The position numbers were made by a program, and so were the translations under genes. Of a DNA stretch of 64,000 bases, positions 18,434 through 26,855 are shown one piece after another. The notes beneath the pieces were generated by a model, which saw only the letters and a program-made list of their open reading frames with translations, did not search any database and had not been told where the DNA came from. How positions within the stretch are numbered: the stretch's first letter is position 1; each line of letters opens with the position of its first letter. This DNA is from Rhodocyclaceae bacterium (GTDB lineage Bacteria; Pseudomonadota; Gammaproteobacteria; Burkholderiales; Rhodocyclaceae). The stretch is taken from NCBI GenBank assembly GCA_030682175.1, contig JAUXOM010000068.1:1-64000 (forward strand), written 5' to 3'.

Positions 18434-18841
18434 ATGACAGACAGGCAACCCAACCTGCTCAAGGAAAACATGCCCGGACCACCGGTCGCGGTGCTTGCCG
18501 AAGCACTGTTTCTGGCCAACCTGATGATTATTCCGGTACTCGGCTTCGTGCTGATGGTGATTTTATGGTGGAAGTTTCGCCACAGCGACTCGGCCATAGT
18601 ACGCAACCATCTCCAGCAGACTGTCGTCACCAGCATCAGCGGCGGCGCCATCCTGATCGGGGTGAGCGTCACGATATTCCTGCTCGGTGGCCTCGACAAC
18701 CCGGTTTCGTGGGTTATCGGGGTGCTGTACTTCATCTGCGTCCATGCCGCCCTGATCCTGCTCGGCGTGTTCGGCCTGAATCGCGCGATACTCGCCCGCC
18801 AGTGGCGCTATCCCCTGCTGGGTCCGCGCATCGAGGAATGA
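18434..18841 (+). CDS. putative membrane protein in the nor cluster
   Basis: This is a 135-aa integral membrane protein with about three hydrophobic segments (ANLMIIPVLGFVLMVILWW, SISGGAILIGVSVTIFLLGG, VIGVLYFICVHAALILLGVF). The layout loosely recalls DUF4870-type proteins (segment, RNHLQQT, segment), but no catalytic motif is visible. It stands between norQ and the polyferredoxin gene, where other denitrifiers may carry norE/norF; sequence similarity to NorE is not evident. A role in NOR assembly is inference. Confidence 0.7.
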   Translation: MTDRQPNLLKENMPGPPVAVLAEALFLANLMIIPVLGFVLMVILWWKFRHSDSAIVRNHLQQTVVTSISGGAILIGVSVTIFLLGGLDNPVSWVIGVLYFICVHAALILLGVFGLNRAILARQWRYPLLGPRIEE

Positions 18842-18851
18842 AGCCGAGGCA

Positions 18852-19910
18852 ATGAACTTACCGCTCAGCCCATCCCCTGCCGGCCCATCAGGAAAGGGCT
18901 CGCCCACGGCCAGCAGGCGCACCATCCCGATCGCTGTCGCGGCACCGCTCACGCGCGGCAAAACCCAGGTCACGCGCATCTGGTGGCAGGCCGGCTTTTT
19001 TCTGTTGTTCATCATCGCGCCGATATTCGATCTGCTGCGCTTCGATTTGACGGTCGGCCACGCATGGTTGCTGGGCATGGAATGGCGGCTCGGTCTGGAT
19101 GATTTCCTCGCCGGGCGCATCGGCCCGTTCGCTGCCGCGATGAACTTGATACTCCGTCTGTTCCTGCCTGTACTCGGCGGCGCCGCGCTGTTCCTGTATG
19201 TGGCCTGGAAGTGGGGGCGGCTGTACTGCGGCTGGCTGTGCCCCCATTTCTCGGTGGTGGAAACGATCAACCGGTTGATGATCCGCGCCTCCGGCAAACC
19301 CAGCGTCTGGGAAACTGCCCGACTCACACCCTGGCGTCCCGATGGTACGCGCTGGCAACCCGATCCGCGCTGGTGGGGCGTGGTCGTTCCGGCTGCGGTA
19401 CTGTTCGCCCTGCTCTGGGCTGTCGTGCTGCTCACCTATCTGATTCCCCCGGCACAGGTATACGGCAACCTGTTGCATGGCGAACTCACCCGCAATCAGG
19501 CGTTCTTTATCGGGATCGCCACGGCGGCATTGTCCTTCGAATTCCTTTTCGCCCGCCACCTGTTCTGTCGCTACGCATGCGCCGTGGGACTGTTCCAGAG
19601 TCTCGCGTGGATGAGCAATCGCAATGCGATGGTGGTGGGCTTCAAACGCCAGCGTGCCGCCACCTGCGCCACCTGCCTGCCCGACCGCTCCTCGGCCTGC
19701 GAGGCGGCTTGTCCAATGCGGCTGCCGCCGCGCAACATCAAACGCCATATGTTCACCTGCACCCAGTGCAGCCAGTGCATCGACGCCTGTGGGCAGACTC
19801 AGCGCAACAACCCGGACGGACCACTGCTCGCCTGGGTCAGTGATGCGGCAGCCCGCGAGAATGAGGCTGGCTTCCGCTCCGCCGCGCTGCTGCAACGGCG
19901 CAAGAAGTGA
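18852..19910 (+). CDS. membrane polyferredoxin (CcoG/NapH-like) in the nor cluster
   Basis: The 352-aa membrane Fe-S protein has several membrane segments with YCGWLCPH and FCRYACAVG cysteine motifs and a C-terminal ferredoxin part (CATC...CEAACPM, CTQCSQCIDACG). This architecture is shared by CcoG/RdxA, NapH and NosR C-terminal domains. Between norQ and norD it may supply electrons or help metal-centre assembly for NOR; that role is inference. It begins 10 bp after the previous gene and ends 7 bp before norD. Confidence 0.88.
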   Translation: MNLPLSPSPAGPSGKGSPTASRRTIPIAVAAPLTRGKTQVTRIWWQAGFFLLFIIAPIFDLLRFDLTVGHAWLLGMEWRLGLDDFLAGRIGPFAAAMNLILRLFLPVLGGAALFLYVAWKWGRLYCGWLCPHFSVVETINRLMIRASGKPSVWETARLTPWRPDGTRWQPDPRWWGVVVPAAVLFALLWAVVLLTYLIPPAQVYGNLLHGELTRNQAFFIGIATAALSFEFLFARHLFCRYACAVGLFQSLAWMSNRNAMVVGFKRQRAATCATCLPDRSSACEAACPMRLPPRNIKRHMFTCTQCSQCIDACGQTQRNNPDGPLLAWVSDAAARENEAGFRSAALLQRRKK

Positions 19911-19917
19911 TCCGGAC

Positions 19918-21786
19918 ATGGAAGAAACCATAGGCAAGCTCTGGCACCGTTTGATCACGCGCACGGCCGAACAGCGGTTTCCCGCGGCGACAGTCCGGCT
20001 CAAGGAGATTGAACGCACCGCCGGTGTCTACTTCCGCGCGCTCGGCGGTGACCCCGGCCTGCGCGTGGCGGCAGCGACCATCGACCCGCATGGTGCGCGA
20101 CGTAGCTGGTTCGCACGCATTGCCGGCATCGGCGACAAGACGGCACGGGCGCGCATGGATCAGTCGACATTACGGCTACCACCGGAGATCGACTGCTTTC
20201 CCCGGAGCAGCCTGAATCGCGACCTCTACCTGTGGCTTGCCGCACTGGCCGCCGCGCACGACCGGCGACCCGACGATACGAGCTTCACGCCCGACGCCGC
20301 AGGCGATTTCCGGCGCAATCAGGCCGCGACCTGTTACGCCCTCGAAACCTGGCCGGGAATCGGCGCTCGCTACCGCAGACTGGTCGAAGCCTATCTGCCA
20401 ACCCGCATCGACCCGTCCCGGCTACCCGCAGCCGAGGCCGAACGCGAACAGGCGATCCGTTGCGCCCTGACAGAACCCGGCAGTGTGCCCTTCCTGCCCG
20501 CAGCAAGCACTGACGCACCTGCGGCCGAACCGGTTCAGCTCTGGCTTTCGGGCTCGCTGGGAACGAGCGCATCCGCAGTCCGCTCGACCGATGCCGATCC
20601 CGAACAGACCACTAGCGGTGCACCGCCCTCGGAGGAAACGGAACGGCGCGCCCATCGCGCGCAACACGAGGACATGCCGCAGGAGAAAAACGGCCTGGCG
20701 ATCATGTTCCGCGCCGAAAGCCTGCTCGCCGTGGCCGAATTCCTGCGCATCAACCGTCCGACTGACGACGACCCCGACCCGAACGCCGCCGCTGCCGCAC
20801 GCGATCTCGACCACCTCTCGCTCGCCCGCGACAAGGAGCCGGTGGCATCGAAGGTCAGGTTCGACCTCGACCTGCCGTCGGCCGCCGAGGACGATGTCGT
20901 GCTCGGGCCGGGCATCCTGCTACCCGAGTGGGACTATCGCAAGCAGCGCCTGCTCGAAGACCACGTGTGTTTGACCGAGCTGGTGGCGCGCAACGCCGCA
21001 CCGGCCGCCCTGCCTCCCGGCCTGCGCCGGACAGCGCGTCGTCTTCACCAACAATTTGCCGCGTTGCAGCCGGGGCGCATATGGCTTAAACATCGCCCCG
21101 ACGGCACCGAACTCGACGTCGATGCAGTGGTGCGCGCGCAGACCGACCGCAGCGTCGGCCGCCACCCCTCCGAACAACTCTATCTCTCGCTCGAGAAGCG
21201 CGCGCGCGACCTGTCCTGCCTGGTACTGGCCGATCTGTCACTGTCGACCGACTCCTGGATTTCGTCCGACGCCCGGGTGATCGACGTCATCCGCGACTCC
21301 CTGCTGCTGTTCGGCGAAGCGCTGGAAGCCACCGGAGACCGCTTCGCGATCTGCGGCTTCTCGTCGCTCAAGCGCAGCAACGTGCGTTTCCATCGACTGA
21401 AAAATTTCGACGAGCGCTTTGACGATAAGGTGCGCGGCAGAATCGCTGCGATCAAGTCCGGCTACTACACCCGCCTCGGTGCGGCCATCCGTCACGCCGC
21501 CAAGCTGCATGGCAACGAAACGGCCAGTCGGCGCATCCTGCTCATCCTCTCCGACGGGAAACCGAACGACCTGGATCTGTACGAGGGCCGCTACGGCATC
21601 GAGGACACTCGCGTCGCCATCGGCGCCGCGCGCCGTCAGGGACTGGTGCCATTCTGCGTGACGATCGATCACGAAGGCGCGAGCTATCTGCCACACTTGT
21701 TCGGGCCGGCCGGATATGCGGTTATCCGCAAACCCGAGGAACTGCCGACCCGTCTGCCCCTGTTCTACGCCCAACTAACCCGGTAG
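19918..21786 (+). CDS. norD: NorD, VWA-domain protein for NO reductase activation
   Basis: NorD partners with NorQ in maturing cNOR. Start ATG 19918 gives 622 aa; the frame is open back to 19624, but that would overlap the polyferredoxin gene by nearly 300 bp. The C-terminal von Willebrand A domain has a MIDAS-like DLSLSTDS near residue 439, with LLILSDGKPNDLDLYEGRYG further on. The acidic middle region is variable in the family. Confidence 0.94.
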   Translation: MEETIGKLWHRLITRTAEQRFPAATVRLKEIERTAGVYFRALGGDPGLRVAAATIDPHGARRSWFARIAGIGDKTARARMDQSTLRLPPEIDCFPRSSLNRDLYLWLAALAAAHDRRPDDTSFTPDAAGDFRRNQAATCYALETWPGIGARYRRLVEAYLPTRIDPSRLPAAEAEREQAIRCALTEPGSVPFLPAASTDAPAAEPVQLWLSGSLGTSASAVRSTDADPEQTTSGAPPSEETERRAHRAQHEDMPQEKNGLAIMFRAESLLAVAEFLRINRPTDDDPDPNAAAAARDLDHLSLARDKEPVASKVRFDLDLPSAAEDDVVLGPGILLPEWDYRKQRLLEDHVCLTELVARNAAPAALPPGLRRTARRLHQQFAALQPGRIWLKHRPDGTELDVDAVVRAQTDRSVGRHPSEQLYLSLEKRARDLSCLVLADLSLSTDSWISSDARVIDVIRDSLLLFGEALEATGDRFAICGFSSLKRSNVRFHRLKNFDERFDDKVRGRIAAIKSGYYTRLGAAIRHAAKLHGNETASRRILLILSDGKPNDLDLYEGRYGIEDTRVAIGAARRQGLVPFCVTIDHEGASYLPHLFGPAGYAVIRKPEELPTRLPLFYAQLTR

Positions 21787-21868
21787 CGGCAGACCAAGAA
21801 AGAAAAGCAGCAAAAAAACGGCGATACGCAGTAAACCTTAATTCGGTGCCAGATGTTTCAATGCCGGT

Positions 21869-22570
21869 ATGCAATTATTCCCGACCTTCCTCCGCCCGCT
21901 GCTCGCCATCTTTGCCCTGTGCCTTGTTACTGGGCTGGCCCAAGCCCAGCAGGACCCGGCTCCGGTCAAAAAGGCTATCGAAAGCTGGCTCAAGATCCAG
22001 TCCAAGGGCATTCCCGGGCAGGTCAGTTACGAAATTGGCAATTTCGACCCGGGCAACCAGCTCACGCCCTGCAACTCATTCGATGTCAGCCGCCCGCAGG
22101 GGGCGCAGGGCTGGGGGCGCATCAATGTCCTGGTGCGCTGCCTCAACGAAGCTGGCTGGCGCGTCTATGTGCCGGTCCATATCCGCGTCAAGGCCGATTA
22201 TCTGATCAGTGCCCGCCCCATCGCGCAGGGGCAGGTCGTCGTCGCGGATGATCTGGCCACCCAGCTGGGCGACCTGTCCGAACTGCCATCGAACATCCTC
22301 ACCGAATTCGCCGCTGCCGTCGGCAAGGCCGCCACCTCATCAATCCCCGCCGGCCGGCCGCTGCGCTCGGACATGCTCAAGGCGATGATGGTAGTGCGCC
22401 AGGGACAAACCGTCAGGGTCATCTCGCGCGGACCCGGGTTTGCGGTGACCAACGAAGGTCGGGCGCTCAACAATGCCATCGAGGGACAGGTCGCCCAGGT
22501 CAGGCTTGGCAATGGCCAGGTCATCAGCGGGATTGCCAAGGCTGGCGGCACGGTGGAAGTCGGCTATTGA
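21869..22570 (+). CDS. flgA: flagellar P-ring chaperone FlgA
   Basis: FlgA helps FlgI assemble in the periplasm. The 233-aa product has a signal peptide ending LAQAQ and the SAF-domain C-terminus (ISARPIAQGQVVVADDLATQ, VRQGQTVRVISRGPGFAVT, VEVGY). It is separate from the flgB operon and followed by flgMN, a common flagellar arrangement. Confidence 0.95.
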   Translation: MQLFPTFLRPLLAIFALCLVTGLAQAQQDPAPVKKAIESWLKIQSKGIPGQVSYEIGNFDPGNQLTPCNSFDVSRPQGAQGWGRINVLVRCLNEAGWRVYVPVHIRVKADYLISARPIAQGQVVVADDLATQLGDLSELPSNILTEFAAAVGKAATSSIPAGRPLRSDMLKAMMVVRQGQTVRVISRGPGFAVTNEGRALNNAIEGQVAQVRLGNGQVISGIAKAGGTVEVGY

Positions 22571-22672
22571 AACGGGTGCTGGCGTATGCGATCCGCACGA
22601 GACGGCACCATGGCAGAAACAGGATATGTTTATAATCAACGGCACATTCAACAATCGCGCACCAAATAGCAC

Positions 22673-22699
22673 TCAAGTTTTCTGCGGTTCTGCCGTATA
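22673..22699 (+). promoter_or_regulatory. σ28 (FliA) promoter of flgMN
   Basis: TCAAGTTT (22673-22680), an 11-base spacer and GCCGTATA (22692-22699) match the σ28 consensus TAAAGTTT-N11-GCCGATAA well. It lies about 97 bp before flgM. It would let FliA raise its own anti-sigma factor. Confidence 0.75.
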
Positions 22700-22796
22700 T
22701 TAGAAACAGAATAGCTTTCTTCGTTAAATAACAATGGTTTAGAGTAGGCTGAGGTTCGCGTCAGCGAGCACTAATCTGATCCAAGAGGTATATATC

Positions 22797-23096
22797 GTGA
22801 AAATCAACAGTGCCACCCCTGCCGTCAGCAGCACCCCGGATTCCGGACGCGCGCGCGGCCCTGCTGCCACTCCGCCACAGCCACGCGCGGGAACGAGCGA
22901 GCGCGTCGACATTTCCTCGCTATCCGCCCGCTTGCAGGAAGTCGGCGCTGGTGAAGCGCCGGTAAACGCCCAGCGTGTCGCCGAAATCAAGACTGCGATC
23001 GCCGAAGGCCGTTTCCAGATCAACCCCGAACGCATTGCCGACGGCCTGCTGACCAGCGTGCGCGAGATGCTCGGACGTCCGAACCCCACCGCCTGA
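22797..23096 (+). CDS. flgM: anti-σ28 factor FlgM
   Basis: FlgM binds FliA until it is exported through the finished hook. The 99-aa product starts at a GTG (MKINSATPAV) behind AAGAGG. It has a low-complexity N-terminus, ERVDISSLSARLQEV, and the C-terminal σ28-binding helices (RVAEIKTAIAEGRFQINPER, IADGLLTSVREML). flgN begins 7 bp later. Confidence 0.94.
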   Translation: MKINSATPAVSSTPDSGRARGPAATPPQPRAGTSERVDISSLSARLQEVGAGEAPVNAQRVAEIKTAIAEGRFQINPERIADGLLTSVREMLGRPNPTA

Positions 23097-23102
23097 TCCG
23101 GT

Positions 23103-23588
23103 GTGGCACTCTCCCCCATTCAAAATCCTGCCTTGCTGCTTGGCAACACGTTGAGCGAAGAGGTCCGCAAGCTCGGGGAGTTCGTTTCACTTTTGCAGCG
23201 CGAGCAAGAATTGCTCACCCGCGGCGATATCGAAGCCCTGCTGCCGCTCACCGAAAACAAAACCAGTCTGGCCAATCAGTTGGCTGCGCTCTCCCGGGCA
23301 CGCGAGGATCAGTTGGCACGGCTCGGCCCTGCCGGTGGACGCGCCGGCATGGAGGCCTGGCTGGCCAGCTACGGCGCAGACCACGCCAAGGCATGGCAGA
23401 AACTGCTTGACCTCGCTGCCGAGGCCCGCGACCTCAATGCGGCCAACGGCAAATTGATCGGCCTGCACATGCAACACAACCAGCAGGCCTTCGCCATCCT
23501 GATGGCAGCCACGAACCAGGCGATGAACTACGGTCCCGATGGCCAGCAGCAGCCCGAATTAGGCGGCAGGATCCTCGGCAAAGCCTGA
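23103..23588 (+). CDS. flgN: flagellar export chaperone FlgN
   Basis: FlgN is the cytoplasmic chaperone of FlgK and FlgL. The 161-aa, mostly helical product starts at GTG 23103 and has the family-like stretch LGEFVSLLQREQELLTRGD followed by LLPLTENKTSLANQLAALS. It is coupled to flgM. It converges on motD across a 351-bp repeat-filled gap. Confidence 0.9.
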   Translation: MALSPIQNPALLLGNTLSEEVRKLGEFVSLLQREQELLTRGDIEALLPLTENKTSLANQLAALSRAREDQLARLGPAGGRAGMEAWLASYGADHAKAWQKLLDLAAEARDLNAANGKLIGLHMQHNQQAFAILMAATNQAMNYGPDGQQQPELGGRILGKA

Positions 23589-23680
23589 CCCTGACCGCAC
23601 AGTATTCCCGCCTGAGCGGGAATGACCGGTTTCATCAACAGGGCTGGTGTCTGCCGCCATGAACGTTAGCGTTAAATAAC

Positions 23681-23815
23681 AGCGTAGCGTTTGCGAAGGG
23701 CCGCCCCGAGCAAACGCGGCACGCGGCGAAGCCGCAAACCGTACCGATGCCGGAAAGAGCGCCCCGTGACAGACGAGCGCAGCGAGCTGTTTAGAACCCC
23801 CCGCGAGGGGGGCAC
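23681..23815 (-). repeat. family A structured repeat, inverted, between flgN and motD
   Basis: Read on the minus strand it has hairpin 1 CCCCCC/GGGGGG-like, hairpin 2 GCGGC/GCCGC and hairpin 3 with perfect arms GCGTTTGC (23687-23694) and GCAAACGC (23710-23717) around the conserved loop. The rest of the 23589-23939 gap holds a TTCCCGC/GCGGGAA hairpin at about 23605 and an ACTTTCAT...ATGAAAGT inverted repeat; no gene is seen. Confidence 0.8.
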
Positions 23816-23939
23816 AAGGCCATAGGCCGCAGGACGCTGCGCAGCAGCGGTCCCGAGCAAAGCGAGGGATGCGCCAACGGCGCACAAAGGGGGGCGGGCC
23901 ACTTTCATGATCGGGGGCGAAGCCAACGCATCATGAAAG

Positions 23940-24725
23940 TTATTCTGGCAACGCCAACTCTTTGATCTCGTCCGGTGTGCGCGATTCCATGTTGATGGCG
24001 ACACGCCGGTTGCGCTGCCGCCCTTCGGCGTTGGCGTTGTCGGCGATGGGCCGCTGTTCGGCATAGCCGGTCGCTGTCAGGCTGCGCGGATTGACGCCGG
24101 TATCGATGAACAGCCGCACCACGCTCGCGGCACGGGCACCCGACAGTTCCCAGTTGGATGGATACAGTGGCGTACTGATCGGAGCATTATCGGTGTGCCC
24201 CTCGACAGTGATCGGAAAATCCGTGGTGGCAAGAATCTGGCCCACTGCCGTCAACGCTCTCACGGCCGGGATTTGCAGGCGTGCCTCACCCGAGTCGAAC
24301 AACACGCTGGCATTGATTTCCACGGTAATGCCCAGCGCCCCCTCGGTAACCCGCACCTGCCCCTGTTCCACCAGCGGGGCCAGCGCCGCGGTAATTTCCT
24401 TCGCCTTGTTGCGCAATAACTCGCGGTTTTTTTCGCGGGCGGCATCTGGCTTGATGTTGGGAACCTGGGGTTTCTTGATGGGAATCCCAATCGGCAAAGG
24501 CGCATTGGGATTGATCTGCACCAACGCCCCGGTGGCGCTGCCCGGCACGTTGCGGAAAGCCGATGAGATCGAATCGGAAAGAATCCGGTACTTGCCTTCG
24601 TTTACCGACGAAAGCGCATACATCACGACAAAAAAGGCGAATAGCAGAGTTATAAAATCAGCATAAGAGACGAGCCAGCGCTCGTGGTTCTCGTGCTCTT
24701 CCTCTCCTTTGCGCCGCCGCCCCAT
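23940..24725 (-). CDS. motD: flagellar stator protein MotD (MotB-like, OmpA domain)
   Basis: MotD and MotC form a second-type proton stator. The 261-aa product has a basic/acidic N-terminus, one membrane segment with the plug-adjacent WLVSYADFITLLFAFFVVMY (its Asp is the likely proton carrier), and a C-terminal OmpA-like peptidoglycan-binding domain (VEGHTDNAPI, NWELSGARAASVVRLF). It follows motC after a 148-bp gap holding a REP-type repeat. Confidence 0.93.
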   Translation of the reverse strand: MGRRRKGEEEHENHERWLVSYADFITLLFAFFVVMYALSSVNEGKYRILSDSISSAFRNVPGSATGALVQINPNAPLPIGIPIKKPQVPNIKPDAAREKNRELLRNKAKEITAALAPLVEQGQVRVTEGALGITVEINASVLFDSGEARLQIPAVRALTAVGQILATTDFPITVEGHTDNAPISTPLYPSNWELSGARAASVVRLFIDTGVNPRSLTATGYAEQRPIADNANAEGRQRNRRVAINMESRTPDEIKELALPE

Positions 24726-24743
24726 GATCGCCCCCGAACTTTT

Positions 24744-24825
24744 CCGTCATTCCGGCGCAGGCCGGAATCCAGGGAATTCAACAATGACAACCTCTGCTGG
24801 ATTCCGGCTTGCGCCGGAATGACGG
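24744..24825. repeat. REP-type inverted repeat pair between motC and motD
   Basis: CCGTCATTCCGGC and GCCGGAATGACGG form long complementary ends; each half also holds its own CCGG-centred hairpin. Related copies lie at about 14.74 and 54.56 kb. Confidence 0.85.
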
Positions 24826-24873
24826 CTCATTGAATATTGGGGATTACGCAATGGTTTCAGGGGCATTGCGCAC

Positions 24874-25614
24874 TCATGCGATATAGCCCTGCATGCGACT
24901 TTCGATGATGCGAGGATTGTCCCCATTCGAGATGCCGATCAGGCCATCGATGAACATTTCGCGGATGGTCACCAGGCGATTGATGTTGAACTGCAATTTC
25001 TTTGCTATCGGCAGGAACATCAGGTTGGCCGCGCCGACACCATAGATCGTGGCAACGAAGGCGACGGCGATGCCGGCGCCGAGTTTGGATGGGTCGGAAA
25101 GATTTTCCATGACATGAATCAGGCCCATCACCGCCCCGAGGATGCCGATGGTCGGCGAGTAGCCGCCAGCGGCTTCCCAGATCTTGGCCGACAATTTCAT
25201 CTGCTCCGCGTAGGCGTCGATCTCGACCTCCAGCACTCCGCGCAGCCGCTCCGGCTCGACACCATCGACGAGGAGTTGCAGCCCCCGGCGCATGAATGGA
25301 TCGTCTATCGTCAAGGTCTGCGCTTCAAGTGCCAGCAGGCCTTCCTTGCGCGCCACGTGGCTCCAGCGAACGATCTGTTCGATCAGCGCCTCTGGCTGTG
25401 TCGCGGGGGGCACGAACACCCACTTGACCATCTTGAGGCCAGTCACAAAAACCGGTAATGGACTTTGCAGCATGACGGCGCCGAGCGTACCGCCAATAAC
25501 GATCAGGAAGGCCGTCGGCTGAAACAGTGATCCGACGTGTCCCCCCTCCAGCACCTGTCCGCCAAGAATGGCGAAAATACCGAGGGCCAGGCCGGCAATG
25601 CTGATCTTGTCCAT
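24874..25614 (-). CDS. motC: flagellar stator protein MotC (MotA-like)
   Basis: The 246-aa MotA/PomA-family protein has four membrane segments, the start MDKISIAGLALGIFAILGGQ, a cytoplasmic loop, and AAGGYSPTIGILGAVMGLIH in the third segment. It partners with MotD. It begins 5 bp after fliA. The che genes found between fliA and motC in pseudomonads are absent. Confidence 0.93.
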   Translation of the reverse strand: MDKISIAGLALGIFAILGGQVLEGGHVGSLFQPTAFLIVIGGTLGAVMLQSPLPVFVTGLKMVKWVFVPPATQPEALIEQIVRWSHVARKEGLLALEAQTLTIDDPFMRRGLQLLVDGVEPERLRGVLEVEIDAYAEQMKLSAKIWEAAGGYSPTIGILGAVMGLIHVMENLSDPSKLGAGIAVAFVATIYGVGAANLMFLPIAKKLQFNINRLVTIREMFIDGLIGISNGDNPRIIESRMQGYIA

Positions 25615-25619
25615 GAGGG

Positions 25620-26396
25620 TCAGGCGGGGGCGGGTTGCGCCAGTTTGGGTTTGCGGCCGCGCCGCTTGGTCGCCGTCTTGAGCGGGCTTTCATCGCCAAG
25701 CATGGTTGTGCGCAGACGGGCGACCGCCTGCGTGTGCAACTGGCAGACCCGCGACTCGGTGACGCCCAGCACCGCGCCGATTTCCCGCAGGTTCAGATCC
25801 TGCTCGTAGTAAAGCGCCATCATCATCTTTTCACGCTCCGGCAAACCGGCAATCGCGACAACCAGGGCGCCGCGCACGTCGCTTTCCTCAAGCAGCGTCA
25901 GCGGGTCGGGAGAAACTCCCGATGCGTGCCGCTCGAGATAATCCTCGTGTTCCTCGGCCAGATCCTCGAGATAGACAATTTGATGGCCGCGCGCATCCTG
26001 CAACAGCTTCTGATAATCGGCCAGCGGCATGTCCAGCGCGGCAGCCAGTTCGCCCTCGTTGGGATGGCGCCCCTGCTGGTGTTCCAGTTTCTGGATGGCG
26101 CTCTCGACGCGGCGCATTTCCTTGCGGATGCCGCGCGGCAGCCAGTCGTTTTCGCGCAGACCGTCGAGCATGGCGCCGCGCACCCGTTGCACGGCGTAGG
26201 TCTCGAATTGCGCGCCCAGCCCTTCCTCGAAACGCCCCAGCGCGTCGAGCAGGCCAAGCATGCCGTTCTGCACGAGATCGTCGATCTGCACACTGGCCGG
26301 CAGCCGCGCCATCAGGTGAAAGGCGATGCGCTTGACCAGTGGTACATATTGATTGACGAGCCGCTCTTTTTCGAGCGTGCCCTGGGAGGTATACAT
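25620..26396 (-). CDS. fliA: flagellar sigma factor σ28 (FliA)
   Basis: FliA directs late flagellar gene transcription and is held by FlgM. From ATG 26396 (MYTSQGTLEKERLVNQYVPL) it is 258 aa, with region 2 (VKRIAFHLMARLPASVQIDD, FETYAVQRVRGAMLDGLREN) and region 4 (REIGAVLGVTESRVCQLHTQ). An in-frame ATG at 26408 adds four residues. The KRRGRKPKL tail extends slightly beyond the usual C-terminus. motC follows at once. Confidence 0.95.
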   Translation of the reverse strand: MYTSQGTLEKERLVNQYVPLVKRIAFHLMARLPASVQIDDLVQNGMLGLLDALGRFEEGLGAQFETYAVQRVRGAMLDGLRENDWLPRGIRKEMRRVESAIQKLEHQQGRHPNEGELAAALDMPLADYQKLLQDARGHQIVYLEDLAEEHEDYLERHASGVSPDPLTLLEESDVRGALVVAIAGLPEREKMMMALYYEQDLNLREIGAVLGVTESRVCQLHTQAVARLRTTMLGDESPLKTATKRRGRKPKLAQPAPA

Positions 26397-26495
26397 CGTC
26401 GGATTCATCAGGCTTGATAATGGCTGGTGAAGCGGAGCTGGTGAAGCGTGACGGGTGAAACAGGGGGCACGCATCGGCAACATCGGGCCGTCAAA

Positions 26496-26855
26496 CTATA
26501 ACACCGAATCACGTCGCATCATCCCGGGCGGGACGCCAGCGGGGCTGCGCAGCGCACCGGCCACCGGTGCGGCCATGCCGAGATACTCGAGATGAACACC
26601 GAGGTACTCATGCGCCACGCGCCGCATGTTGTCGAACACCGCCTGTGCTTCGTTCGCCGAACGCGCGTGGGTGATGGCGATTTTGAAGCAGCCGCAGCGC
26701 TGCTCGTGGGCCACGCGCTTGATCGTCACATAGGCCTCGATCACGGCGGTATCGCGCGCCGCCACCGTCAAAGTCACGGCGGATGTGCCAAACAAACGGC
26801 GCAAACCGTCCGCCTGGTCCCCCGCCAGTTCGTCAGGGCGGGACGAATCAGACAA
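26496..26855 (-). CDS. flhG: FlhG lacking its P-loop ATPase core (minimal or decayed)
   Basis: FlhG (FleN/YlxH) is a MinD-like ATPase that limits flagellar number and stimulates FlhF GTPase through an N-terminal DQAxGLR motif. Here a TTG at 26855, overlapping the flhF stop and preceded by AGGGGG, starts a 119-aa product with DQADGLRRLF near residue 14. It then jumps to AARDTAVIEAYVTIKR and RSANEAQAVFDNMRRVAHEY, which match the C-terminal half of FlhG. The Walker A GKGGVGKT region and the following ATPase core (roughly 130 residues) are missing with no frameshift. It sits at the normal place between flhF and fliA. Either a functional minimal FlhG or a pseudogene fits. Confidence 0.7.
   Translation of the reverse strand: MSDSSRPDELAGDQADGLRRLFGTSAVTLTVAARDTAVIEAYVTIKRVAHEQRCGCFKIAITHARSANEAQAVFDNMRRVAHEYLGVHLEYLGMAAPVAGALRSPAGVPPGMMRRDSVL

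Noticed and set aside
19624-19917. Longer norD start
   Set aside because: It would overlap the ferredoxin part of the upstream gene by nearly 300 bp; ATG 19918 fits known NorD N-termini and spacing.
22928-22950. Family B copy in flgM
   Set aside because: Only AGTCGGCGCTGG matches before the sequence diverges; the residues fit normal FlgM sequence.
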